A stretch of DNA of 64,000 nt from assembly GCF_049331405.1 (NCBI RefSeq), contig NZ_CP186274.1, positions 6,572,001-6,636,000 of the forward strand, given 5' to 3'. The DNA is from PoT sp049331405. Lineage in GTDB: Bacteria > Planctomycetota > Planctomycetia > Isosphaerales > Isosphaeraceae. The translations under genes were made by a program, and so were the position numbers. The notes beneath the pieces are model-generated. The model had not been told where the DNA came from, ran no database searches, and saw only the letters and a program-made list of their open reading frames with translations. This document shows, one piece after another, positions 1 through 8,335 of the stretch. How positions within the stretch are numbered: position 1 is the first letter of the stretch; each line of letters opens with the position of its first letter.

Positions 1-435
1 AGCTATGGCGATAAGGCCAAGGCCCTCGAAACCTTCGCCCGCAACCTCGGGCTCCTGAGCGACCGGGCCCGGAGTCGCCTGACCGTGGAGAACGACGACA
101 AGACGTACACGCCGATGGACCTCCTGCCCGTTTGCAAGGCCGAGGGGATCCCGCTCGTCTACGACGTCCACCATCATCGCTGCTGCCGCGACGGGCTGAC
201 GGATGCCGAGGCCACCGAGGCCGCCGTCTCCACCTGGGATCGCGAGCCCCTCTTCCACATCTCGAGCCCGATCGAGGGGTGGGATGGGCCCGGGCCTTCG
301 AGGCACAGCGACTTCATCGACATCAAGGATTTCCCGGCCTGCTGGCTGGGCATGGACCTCACGGTCGAGGTCGAGGCCAAGGCGAAGGAACTGGCCGTCA
401 TCCAGCTCGCGCAGGCGCTCCCGAGCCTGGGCTAA
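1..435 (+). CDS. uvsE: UV damage endonuclease UvsE (UvdE), 3' part
   Basis: The frame is open from the first base to the TAA at 433–435, so this is the C-terminal ~144 residues of a gene that begins outside the window. The stretch RLTVENDDKTYTP followed by a DVHHHRC motif is the signature of the UvsE/UvdE TIM-barrel family. These enzymes nick DNA 5' of UV photoproducts; the Glu and His residues of these motifs belong to the metal-binding active site. The family acts in the cytoplasm in an excision repair route independent of UvrABC. The next gene starts 59 bases downstream on the same strand with its own ribosome binding site. Codon use is GC-rich like the neighbours. Identity is confident from the motifs; the N-terminal half cannot be assessed. 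Confidence 0.9.
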   Translation, partial: SYGDKAKALETFARNLGLLSDRARSRLTVENDDKTYTPMDLLPVCKAEGIPLVYDVHHHRCCRDGLTDAEATEAAVSTWDREPLFHISSPIEGWDGPGPSRHSDFIDIKDFPACWLGMDLTVEVEAKAKELAVIQLAQALPSLG

Positions 436-494
436 TTGTATAAGCAAGTCGTATTGAATGGACCTCCTCCCGACTCTCCCAGAGGAGTTAGAAA

Positions 495-1604
495 ATGCTC
501 ATTCGTGCCCGTGATCTTTTCGTTTGCGCCCTCGTCATCCTCGCGAGCCTCGCGATGCGAACCGCGAGCGCAGAGTCGTTGCCCTGGATTCGGGTCTCCG
601 AGGATCACCGGGGCTTCGTCCAGGAGGGTTCGGGCAAGGCGTTCCGGCCTTTGGGGTTCAACTATGATCACGACCCGACGGGCTGCTTGATCGAGGATTA
701 CTGGGACCAGGAGTGGCGCGCCGTCGAGGCCAGCTTCCGCCGGATGAAGCAGTTCGGGGCCAACGTCATCCGCATTCACCTCCAGTTCGGCAAGTTCATG
801 AAGGATGAGACCACGCCCAACCAGGCGTCACTCGACCGACTCTCGCAGCTCCTCAAGCTGGCGGAGGATTGCTCGCTCTATATCGACCTGACCGGCCTCG
901 GGTGCTACCACAAGAAGGACGTACCCTCCTGGTACGACAAGCTCGACGAGGCGAAGCGCTGGAATGCCCAGGCCTACTTCTGGCGGGCGGTCGCGAGCAC
1001 CTGCGCCAAAAGCCCGGCGATCTTCTGCTACGACCTCATGAATGAGCCCGTCGTCCCCGGCGGTCGTCGCGAGGACGGCGACTGGCTCGGGCCCGACTTC
1101 GTCGGCAAGCACTTCGTCCAGTTCGTCACGCTCGACCAGCGCGATCGGCCCCGGCCCGAGGTCGCGAAGCTCTGGATCCACCGGCTCGTCTCCGAGATTA
1201 AACAGGTCGATACCAAGCACATGATCACGGTCGGGCTCGTGGACTGGAGCCTCGACCGCCCCGGTCTGTCCTCGGGGTTCGTGCCGGAGAAGGTCGCATC
1301 GGAGCTCGACTTCGTCTGCGTCCACCTCTATCCCCAGAAGGGGAAGGTTGACGAGGCGTTGAAGGTGCTGGAGGGCTTCGCGGTCGGCAAGCCGGTCCTG
1401 ATCGAGGAGACGTTCCCCCTGGCATGCCCCCGCGAAGACTTCGAGGCATTCGTCGACCAGGCCGGCAAGGTCGCGGCCGGCTGGATCAGCTTCTATTGGG
1501 GCAAGCCCCCAGAGGAACTCAAAAAGTCGTCCGACATCGGCGAGATCCTCCTGCTCCAGGAGCTGGAGATCTTCGAGAAGCACGCGAAGGCTCTTGCCCA
1601 TTGA
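495..1604 (+). CDS. Secreted glycoside hydrolase, GH5-like (cellulase family fold)
   Basis: This 369-residue protein starts at ATG 495, preceded by AGAGGAG at 481–487. A signal peptide spans roughly residues 1–26 (hydrophobic core VCALVILASLA, cleavage near TASA). The rest resembles a (beta/alpha)8 GH5-type hydrolase. The DLMNEP motif places the probable acid/base at Glu184, and IEETFP near residues 303–308 supplies a nucleophile candidate (Glu304 or Glu305). FGANVIRIHLQF near residue 90 is the typical early barrel strand. The protein is probably periplasmic or extracellular and cleaves beta-linked glucans or mannans; the substrate cannot be told from sequence. It stands alone between uvsE and the sigma factor. 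A related clan-A family cannot be excluded. Confidence 0.75.
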   Translation: MLIRARDLFVCALVILASLAMRTASAESLPWIRVSEDHRGFVQEGSGKAFRPLGFNYDHDPTGCLIEDYWDQEWRAVEASFRRMKQFGANVIRIHLQFGKFMKDETTPNQASLDRLSQLLKLAEDCSLYIDLTGLGCYHKKDVPSWYDKLDEAKRWNAQAYFWRAVASTCAKSPAIFCYDLMNEPVVPGGRREDGDWLGPDFVGKHFVQFVTLDQRDRPRPEVAKLWIHRLVSEIKQVDTKHMITVGLVDWSLDRPGLSSGFVPEKVASELDFVCVHLYPQKGKVDEALKVLEGFAVGKPVLIEETFPLACPREDFEAFVDQAGKVAAGWISFYWGKPPEELKKSSDIGEILLLQELEIFEKHAKALAH

Positions 1605-1764
1605 TGCGCTGTGTTTCGAAGGTGTGATCCCAGAATCGAGCGAACCCCTGGAGTCGCTTTCCGGTTAGAATGGGGCGGAATCGAGGGCCGCGCCGTCCCC
1701 ATTCGTGAGTGATCGGTCGTGCCGAGCGGCGGCGGGCGACTCGAGGATCGAGGAGTGATTGGAC

Positions 1765-2397
1765 GTGGCGACCGACGATCCCGGATCGGTGACGCGCTGG
1801 ATCGGCGACCTGAAGGCGGGCGACGACGCCGCGGCCCAGCCCCTGTGGGAGCGTTACTTCGAGCGGCTCGTCCAGTTGGCTCGCGCCAAGCTGCGGGCCA
1901 CGCGCAGGCCGGGGGCGGTCGAGGACGAGGAAGACGCCGCCTTGAGTGCCTTCAATAGCTTCTGCACGGGGGCCGCCCGCGGCTCGTTCCCCCTGCTGAG
2001 CGACCGGGACGACCTCTGGCGGCTCCTGGTCGTGATCACCGCCCGCAAGGCCTGCGCGCAGGTCCAGCGGCGCACCCGGAAGAAGCGTGGCGGCGGCCAG
2101 CACGTCCTCGACGAGCGGGCGCTCGCAGGCGCCGAGCCCGACGCCAACGCGAACGCCCTCGACCTCGTCATCGGCGACGAGCCGACCCCCGAGTTCGCCG
2201 CGATGGTCGCCGAGGAATACCGCCGACTCCTCGAGGCCCTCGACGACGACACCCTGCGCCGGGTCGCGCTCGACCGCATGGAGGGGTACACCACCGACGA
2301 GATCGCCGAGCGCCTCGGATGCGCGAGGAGGACCGTGGCCCGTCGGCTCGACCTCATCCGTAAGATCTGGACGACGCCGGAGGAGGAGACTCCGTGA
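1765..2397 (+). CDS. ECF-type RNA polymerase sigma factor (kinase-linked, copy 1)
   Basis: A 210-residue sigma factor. GTG 1765 is preferred because AGGAG at 1751–1755 lies 9 bases upstream; an in-frame TTG at 1759 is too close. The N-terminal part (residues ~5–90: WIGDLKAGDDAAAQPLWERY and following) matches sigma region 2 of the planctomycete ECF group. The C-terminal part (about 150–205, with GYTTDEIAERLGCARRTVARRL) is the region 4 helix-turn-helix. The stop codon overlaps the start of the downstream Ser/Thr kinase (GTGA at 2394–2397), so the two are probably translationally coupled. Kinase-linked ECF sigma factors are a known planctomycete theme; the likely model is that the kinase or its signal controls sigma activity. 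No anti-sigma gene is seen nearby. A TAGAAT box at 1666–1671 may be a -10 element. Confidence 0.88.
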   Translation: MATDDPGSVTRWIGDLKAGDDAAAQPLWERYFERLVQLARAKLRATRRPGAVEDEEDAALSAFNSFCTGAARGSFPLLSDRDDLWRLLVVITARKACAQVQRRTRKKRGGGQHVLDERALAGAEPDANANALDLVIGDEPTPEFAAMVAEEYRRLLEALDDDTLRRVALDRMEGYTTDEIAERLGCARRTVARRLDLIRKIWTTPEEETP

Positions 2398-4181
2398 GCC
2401 CCGCCGAGCCGACCCCCTCGACCGATCCCATGACCCTCTCGAAGGCGCGTCGGATCAACGCGAGCTGCGAGCGCTTCGAGCGGGCCTGGCGCGCGGGGGC
2501 TGGAGTAAGGATCGAGGAATTCCTGGCGGAGTCCTCCGCCTGCGATCGCGCCGACCTTTTGCGCGAGTTGCTCCTCCTGGAACTCGACCTCCTCGCCGAG
2601 GCCGGCAAGGCGGCGGAATTCGACGACTACCGCGATCGATTCCCGGAAGACGTTTTGCTCGTTCAGGAGGCCTTCGCGCGATCGGTCGCGGAGCCGACGA
2701 TCGGGCCTGGCGCCAAGGGGGGCCTGGAGTCGACGATCTTCCTGCCGCGCGAGGCCTCATCTCCCTCGGGGACCTCGGGCCCGGTGATCTCCAGGTTCGG
2801 CGACTATGACCTGATCGAGGAACTGGCGAGAGGCGGCATGGGGGTCGTCTACAAGGCCCGGCAGCGGAGCCTCAAGAGGACGGTCGCGCTGAAGATGATC
2901 CTCTCCGGCCAGTTCGCTTCGCCCGGCGAGCGCGAGCGGTTCCACCAGGAGGCGGAACTGGCGGCCAACCTCGACCATCCCCACATCGTCCCGATCTTCG
3001 AGGTGGGGGAGCAGGACGGGCATCATTACTTCAGCATGAAATTGATCGAGGGGGGCAACCTCGCACGCCGGATCGGCCAGTTCACGAGCGACGCCAGGGC
3101 CGGCGCCCGTCTCCTGGCCACGGTGGCCCGCGCGGTGCATCACGCCCACGAGCAGGGGTTCCTGCACTGCGACCTGAAGCCGGCGAACATCCTCCTGGAT
3201 GCGCAGGGATCGCCCCACGTCACCGACTTCGGCCTGGCGAAGCGGGTCCAGGACGATAGCGCCCTCACGGCCACCGGCGCGATCATGGGGACGCTGAGCT
3301 ACATGGCCCCCGAGCAAGCCCTCGGCCGGCGTCGCGAGCTGACCCCCGCCGCCGATGTCTACGCGCTCGGTGCCATCCTCTACGAGCTGCTGACCTCGCG
3401 CCCGCCGTTCCGGGCCCCGACCGAGATGGAGACCGTGGCCCAGGTGCTCTACAACGAGCCGACTCCCCCCGGCCAGGTCCGCCCCGGTGTCGCCGCCAAC
3501 CTCGAGAAGATCTGCCTCAAGTGCCTGGAGAAGTCGCCCAGCGACCGCTACCCGTCGGCCGCCGCGCTCGCCGAGAACCTCGACCGCTACCTGCGGGGCG
3601 AGGACGTCGAGGGGACCGGGCTAGGTCAGCGAATGCGGCGATGGACCCGGCGCGAGCCCGAGCTCGTCGCGAGGTTGGGGGGCCTGGCCCTGATCGCGGG
3701 GCTCACCCAGTTCAACTATCACTTCACCTTACGTCCGCACCGGCCGACGCATCTGAACGTCATGATGGTCCTGGGCCTCTGGGCGGTGCTGGTCTTCGCG
3801 TTCCAGCAGGCCTTGAGGCGAGGCTGGCAGGCCGCCGCGATCCGCTACCTCTGGGCCGCGACCGACATCCTGCTCCTGACCCTCCTGCTCAAGATCCTCA
3901 ACGGGTTCGAGAACTCGCTGCTGGTCGGCTACCCCCTGCTGATCGCGGCCTCGGGGCTCTGGTATCAGGTGCGCCTGGTCTGGTACACGACGCTGCTGGC
4001 CGAGCTCGGTTACGGCTATCTCTTCATCGACCGGTTCCTGATCCATCGGCCGACGGTCGGGCCCGTGCAGTATCCGAACATCTTCATGGCGGCCCTGCTC
4101 GTGACAGGCTTCGTCGTCGCCCGGCAGGTCAAGCGGATCTGGGCGCTCAGCAGTTATTATGAGCATCGACCCGTGGTTTGA
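2394..4181 (+). CDS. Membrane Ser/Thr protein kinase (PknB-like), coupled to ECF sigma
   Basis: A 595-residue kinase starting at GTG 2394, overlapping the sigma factor stop. An N-terminal ~130-residue acidic helical region precedes a Hanks-type kinase domain (about 135–400). The glycine loop RGGMGVVYKAR, catalytic Lys167 (VALKMI), catalytic loop HCDLKPANILL with Asp260, DFGLAK with Asp278, and GTLSYMAPEQA are all present, so it should be active. The catalytic loop has HCD where HRD is usual. After the kinase domain, from about residue 425, come five or six hydrophobic segments, so the kinase is anchored by a C-terminal multi-pass membrane domain rather than the usual single helix. It probably phosphorylates proteins in response to a membrane signal; the co-translated sigma factor is the obvious partner, though direct phosphorylation is inference. 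Confidence 0.9.
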   Translation: MSPAEPTPSTDPMTLSKARRINASCERFERAWRAGAGVRIEEFLAESSACDRADLLRELLLLELDLLAEAGKAAEFDDYRDRFPEDVLLVQEAFARSVAEPTIGPGAKGGLESTIFLPREASSPSGTSGPVISRFGDYDLIEELARGGMGVVYKARQRSLKRTVALKMILSGQFASPGERERFHQEAELAANLDHPHIVPIFEVGEQDGHHYFSMKLIEGGNLARRIGQFTSDARAGARLLATVARAVHHAHEQGFLHCDLKPANILLDAQGSPHVTDFGLAKRVQDDSALTATGAIMGTLSYMAPEQALGRRRELTPAADVYALGAILYELLTSRPPFRAPTEMETVAQVLYNEPTPPGQVRPGVAANLEKICLKCLEKSPSDRYPSAAALAENLDRYLRGEDVEGTGLGQRMRRWTRREPELVARLGGLALIAGLTQFNYHFTLRPHRPTHLNVMMVLGLWAVLVFAFQQALRRGWQAAAIRYLWAATDILLLTLLLKILNGFENSLLVGYPLLIAASGLWYQVRLVWYTTLLAELGYGYLFIDRFLIHRPTVGPVQYPNIFMAALLVTGFVVARQVKRIWALSSYYEHRPVV

Positions 4182-4405
4182 TGCGTCGGGTGTGTCGCCA
4201 AATCGCGCACGGGCGGCCCGCGTCCTTGACGCTGCGGGGCGTCGGCCGCTACAGTCCCTAAGACCGTCGACGCCGATCGTCGGACGAGGTCGAGACGCGA
4301 CCGTCGCGGGCGGGTTCCCCGCTCCACTCATCTCTCCGCCGCCCGAAGACGAATCGCATCGAATTCGGATTCAAATTCAGACTCGTTAAAATGTTGAGGT
4401 TTGGC

Positions 4406-5059
4406 ATGGGGCGCGACGCAACGCTGAAGCGGATCCTGGATGGTGGCATCGTCGCCGTGGTCCGCGCCGAGTCGGGAGAGTCGCTGGTCAAGGTCGTGAA
4501 GGCCCTGGCCGAGGGGGGCGTCACGGCCGCCGAGATCACGTTCACCGTGCCCGACGCCGTCGAGGTCATCAAGCAGGTCCGCAAGGAGATCGGCGACGAG
4601 ATCGTCCTCGGCGCGGGGACGGTGCTCGACACCGAGACCGCCCGCGTGGCGCTCCTGGCGGGGGCCGAGTACATCGTCTCGCCGATCGTCAATCTCGACG
4701 TGATCCGCCTCTGCCGTCGCTACGACAAGGTCATCATGCCCGGCGCGTTCACGCCGACCGAGGTCGTCGCGGCCTGGGAAGCCGGGGCTGACATCATCAA
4801 GGTCTTCCCGGCCGATATCGGCGGCCCCCCTTACCTCAAGGCCCTGCGCGGTCCCCTGCCCCAGATCCGCCTGATGCCGACCGGCGGCGTAGACCTCGAC
4901 ACCGCCGAGAATTTCCTCAAGGCCGGCGCCTGCTGCCTCGGCGTGGGTAGCTCGCTCGTCGAGCCCAAGGCCGTGGCGTCCGGCGACTTCGCCCGGCTCC
5001 GCGACCTGGCCTCGCAGTACGCCGCCATCTACAAGAAATTCCGAGCGGCAACCGCCTGA
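4406..5059 (+). CDS. eda: KDPG/KHG aldolase (2-dehydro-3-deoxy-phosphogluconate aldolase)
   Basis: A 217-residue class I aldolase. ATG 4406 is preferred because GAGG at 4396–4399 precedes it by six bases; ATG 4391 in the same frame would add five residues but has no ribosome binding site. Family landmarks are AVVRAES near the N-terminus, AAEITFTVP with the conserved Glu, VLGAGTV, GAFTPTEV, and IIKVFPAD, whose Lys132 forms the Schiff base. MPTGGVD is the phosphate-binding turn. Length is normal for the family. The enzyme splits KDPG into pyruvate and glyceraldehyde-3-phosphate in the Entner–Doudoroff pathway, or 4-hydroxy-2-oxoglutarate in related routes. It lies 224 bases after the kinase and is followed by a hairpin terminator, so it is probably a single-gene transcript. 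Confidence 0.92.
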   Translation: MGRDATLKRILDGGIVAVVRAESGESLVKVVKALAEGGVTAAEITFTVPDAVEVIKQVRKEIGDEIVLGAGTVLDTETARVALLAGAEYIVSPIVNLDVIRLCRRYDKVIMPGAFTPTEVVAAWEAGADIIKVFPADIGGPPYLKALRGPLPQIRLMPTGGVDLDTAENFLKAGACCLGVGSSLVEPKAVASGDFARLRDLASQYAAIYKKFRAATA

Positions 5060-5135
5060 TCCCCTTCAAGGCGTCGCCTCGGGCGATCCAGACGAAACTC
5101 TCTCCGCCATCTCCCCTTCATCCCTCGTCTCCGCT

Positions 5136-5158
5136 TGGCGAGCCCACTCGGCTCGCCA
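5136..5158 (+). terminator. Hairpin terminator after eda
   Basis: A perfect 9-bp stem (TGGCGAGCC, loop CACTC, GGCTCGCCA) begins 77 bases after the aldolase stop and is followed by a pyrimidine-rich stretch. It probably ends the eda transcript. There is no strong T-run. Confidence 0.55.
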
Positions 5159-5975
5159 GGCTCTTCTCGGCGGTCGTCCCCTCCACATCTGCGACGACCC
5201 GACGATTGAATCCTCCACCACTACTTCCCCGTTCTCCTATCCTTGAATGGGGTCGCGGTCTGGGATCGTCGTGCTCGTCCTCGGGAAACCCAGAACGTCG
5301 TCACCATAGTGGTTCTCGATCCGCAAATTGGGAGCTTCAGGACTGCGGCGATCGTCCTGGGTCTTCTGGGAAAATGGTTATTCTTGGTGAATTGAAGAGA
5401 CCTGGAGGTATTCGAGGTTTGTGAATCCTCGGCGAGGTGGTGATCTGTCGAATCTTAGCCTTGGTCCATTTCGTCTTCGCCGACTATGCTCGGCACGAAG
5501 GGGAGAAGCCAGTTCATGGTCAACGCCAAGGCTTAATGAGATGCCATCCGGGCTGCCTGCTGTCAGATAACTGGCTTGAGTCGATTCCGAGTTTTTCTGA
5601 CAGCCTTTGCGAGGCAATCGCTGGATGTCTCGGCTTGACGGAACTGGGTAGGTGTCAGCCGGGTGAGGTTGCGGGCGATCGCCGGAACGCCCCATTGAGC
5701 TGGATGAGGCGACCTATTTCGTTCCCTTTGCGATGATACAAGTCTAAGCAGTCCAAAGATATGTGTACCGAATTTCTCGGTGATGCCGAATCGGGAACGG
5801 GTCCCATCGAGTGGACACGATCGCGCCCTTCGTCTGATTAGCCGTTATAACCCGAATCCTCCTTCGATTCATTTCAAGGCGACCGCCGCTTGGGACCGAT
5901 AACACCCGCATAAGCCTCTTGGCGCGCCGAGGGTTCGGGGACGAGGGCCTCGACGGGAGGCCCCAAAAGGGGCCG
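5159..5975. other. Gene-free spacer before the cobU remnant
   Basis: About 800 bases without a convincing gene. Open frames here lack ribosome binding sites and the local codon bias. I could not recognise homology or a tRNA. The spacer leads into a decayed gene, so it may hold remains of older coding DNA too degraded to read. Confidence 0.5.
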
Positions 5976-6506
5976 GTGAGGGGCGGAACGATCCTGATTC
6001 TGGGAGGGAGTCGGTCGGAAAAGAGCCCTTTCGCGGAGCGATTGGCCGGTGAGTGCGAGGCCGCGTTTTCGTGGCAATCTCGACGCGAGACCCGGACGGC
6101 AGGAGATGGCTTTGCGGATCGCGTGACTTCGGGCGGATCGGCCGCAACACTGGACGACGCTTGAAGTTCCGCGAGACCTTGAGGACGCCTGGATTCCGTT
6201 GGCGAGTCGGAGGGAGTGGTTGTGATCGATAGCGTCACGCTCTGGATCAGTAACCTGATGCTGGGAATGGGAGGACGACTGCTGGGGGATCCCGAGATCC
6301 TCGACGCGGTCGTCCGCGCCGTTCGCGCCGGCCGAAGTGTGCCGAGGGTCGTCCCGGTCACGAATGCGGTGGGCTCCGGGATCGTCCCGGCCAACCCCAT
6401 GGCGCGTCAGCTTGCGGACGTCCACGGGATGGCCCACCGGCGACTCGCGCCCGAGAGCGACGCGGTTCATCTCCGCGTGGCAGGTCTGTCGATCCGGATC
6501 AAGTGA
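5976..6506 (+). pseudogene. cobU: Decayed cobU (adenosylcobinamide kinase/guanylyltransferase)
   Basis: CobU phosphorylates adenosylcobinamide and adds GMP in B12 salvage and nucleotide-loop assembly. Its parts appear in the right order but in different frames. The P-loop segment ILILGGSRSEKSPFAERL begins at GTG 5976 in frame 3, with Glu in place of the usual Gly of GxRSGKS. A short frame 2 piece FVAISTRDPD follows near 6068. Frame 1 then reads EMALRIA, a TGA at 6124–6126, and ADRPQHWTTLEVPRDLED (from 6133). Frame 3 resumes with VVVIDSVTLWISNLML (near 6207) and VTNAVGSGIVPANPMARQ, ending at the normal family C-terminus at 6506. At least three frameshifts and one nonsense codon make function very unlikely. 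Sequencing error could explain one change but hardly all. Confidence 0.82.
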
Positions 6507-6597
6507 CCGGGCGGATCTGGAACCTCTTGGGTTCGGTCCGGGGATACGCCGTCGGTTAGGCTCGAGGTCAAGGACCCTCGAGTCGAGGAGGAAGCAC

Positions 6598-8226
6598 GTG
6601 ATATTGCGGGAGTTTCGGGCAAGATTGGCGATCGTCGGCCTGGGGATGACCCTGGCCCTCGGTGCCATTGCGCCTGGAGCCCTCGCGGCGCCGAAGACCG
6701 GCGGCATGCGGTCTTCGCAGCCTCGCCTGATCTACCACAAGAGCCGGTCGTTCCGGGTCCCCTTCAACGTCGACCACGAGGACCAGGCCCGGCTCAAGGA
6801 AGTCCAGCTCTGGTATTCCGAGGACAAGGGAGACTCGTGGAAGCAAGGGCCGACGGCCACGCCCGACCGGCCCTCGTTCACCTTCAAAGCCCCTCGCGAC
6901 GCCGAGTACTGGTTCACCGTGCGGACCCTCGACATCAAGGGCAAGCTCTACCCGGGCGACGATGACGAGGTCGAGCCCAAGATGAAGGTGGTCGTCGACT
7001 CCACGCCGCCGATCCTCCGGCTCGACTCCCACGGGCGCAAGGGGACGAAGGCCTCGGTGCGCTGGGAGGTCAAGGACCGGAACCTCGACCAGAGCACGTT
7101 GGTGATCGAGTACCAGCCCGAGGGCATCCACGAGTGGCGGCGGATCCCCAAGGTGAACTTCGCGCTCCTGGGGAGCGTCGAGTGGGATGCCGGGACCGCC
7201 GAGGCCCTCCACGTCCGCGCCAGCATCTCCGACCGCGCCGGCAACACGACCGAGGAGAACGTGGACCTGCCGGAAGGGAGTTCCTCGAATCCCGGCGTGA
7301 TCACCAACGACCTTGCCGGTGGCGAGCCTCCCCCGATCAGCCAGATCTCCTCCAGCTCGAGCTTCCCGCCTGTTGAGGAAAATCCGGCCCCCGCCGAACG
7401 TCAGCAAGATCCGTTCCCGCCGGCCGCCGAGGCGCAGCCGGCCAACGTCGCGGGCGGGGCGGGCGACGCTGGGCAAGATGCCTTCGGTGACCCAGGCTCA
7501 TCGGAAGGCGGGGCGCCCGACGCCGGTGGCGCACCGGCCGGCAACGGCGGGTCGCGCTCGCTCCTGGTATCGAGCCCTCGCTTCCCGTTGGCCTACGACG
7601 TCGAGGACGCCGGCCCCAATGGACCAAGCTCGGTGGAGCTCTGGGTGACGCAGGACCGGGGCCGGACCTGGACGCTTCAAGGGAAGGATCCCGATCGTAG
7701 CACTCCCTTCCCCGTCGACCTTGGCGGTGAGGGGACGTTCGGCCTCTGCCTGGTCGCCCGCTCGGCCTCCGGCCTGGGCGACAACCCGCCCCAGCCCGGC
7801 GACCCCCCGCAATTCTGGGTCGAGGTCGACCAGACTCCGCCTGCCGTGGAACTGATCAGGACCCAGGTCGGGACCGGCAAGCATATGGGCAAGATCGCCA
7901 TCTACTGGCGTGCGACCGACATCCACCTGAGGGCCAAGCCCGTGCAGATCGCCTGGCGTGCCGACCAGCAGGGGAGCCGCTGGAACGTCGTCACCACCCA
8001 GGGACCGATCGAGAATACGGGCTCATTCGTGTGGACGGTCCCGGCCAACGTGCCGCCGAAGTTCCATCTCCGGATCGAAGCTGTGGATGATGCCGGGAAC
8101 AGAGGCGTGGCTGAGACTTCCGAATCCGCTCCAGTCATCGTCGACCGCACTCGTCCCAAGAGCCGGATCCTCGGCCTCCATCCGAGCGCCAACGCCGCCG
8201 GTAACCAGCCGAGGTCCACGCGGTAG
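6598..8226 (+). CDS. Exported protein with a duplicated beta-rich domain
   Basis: This 542-residue protein starts at GTG 6598, seven bases after GAGGAG (6585–6590). A signal peptide covers about residues 1–31 (IVGLGMTLALGAIAPGALA). Two related halves follow, at roughly 65–225 and 342–515. Each begins with a V-x-LW-(S/T)-x-D-x-G-x-(S/T)W motif, passes a VDxTPP motif, then an x-W-(E/R)-(V/A)-x-D strand, and ends in a D-(R/D)AGN motif like the last strand of Ig-like or fibronectin-like modules. A Pro/Ser/Gly/Ala-rich linker joins them (about 225–340). The fold is probably two beta-sandwich repeats at the cell surface or in the periplasm. I do not recognise a named family. The gene faces mdh across a terminator-like hairpin. 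Confidence 0.75.
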   Translation: MILREFRARLAIVGLGMTLALGAIAPGALAAPKTGGMRSSQPRLIYHKSRSFRVPFNVDHEDQARLKEVQLWYSEDKGDSWKQGPTATPDRPSFTFKAPRDAEYWFTVRTLDIKGKLYPGDDDEVEPKMKVVVDSTPPILRLDSHGRKGTKASVRWEVKDRNLDQSTLVIEYQPEGIHEWRRIPKVNFALLGSVEWDAGTAEALHVRASISDRAGNTTEENVDLPEGSSSNPGVITNDLAGGEPPPISQISSSSSFPPVEENPAPAERQQDPFPPAAEAQPANVAGGAGDAGQDAFGDPGSSEGGAPDAGGAPAGNGGSRSLLVSSPRFPLAYDVEDAGPNGPSSVELWVTQDRGRTWTLQGKDPDRSTPFPVDLGGEGTFGLCLVARSASGLGDNPPQPGDPPQFWVEVDQTPPAVELIRTQVGTGKHMGKIAIYWRATDIHLRAKPVQIAWRADQQGSRWNVVTTQGPIENTGSFVWTVPANVPPKFHLRIEAVDDAGNRGVAETSESAPVIVDRTRPKSRILGLHPSANAAGNQPRSTR

Positions 8227-8262
8227 ACGGAGTGACCGCTCTTGCTGAACCCCAACAAGCGA

Positions 8263-8310
8263 GCGAGGCCGGCGAGCCTCGCCCGTCGGGGCAAAGCTCA
8301 CCGGCCTCGC
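8263..8310. terminator. Bidirectional terminator between convergent genes
   Basis: An inverted repeat of 15 bp with one mismatch (8263–8277 and 8296–8310, 18-base loop) lies between the stops of the exported-protein gene (8226, plus) and mdh (8336, minus). Its position suits termination from both sides. Confidence 0.6.
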
Positions 8311-8335
8311 AAGTCTTGGCTTACGACCGATCCCG

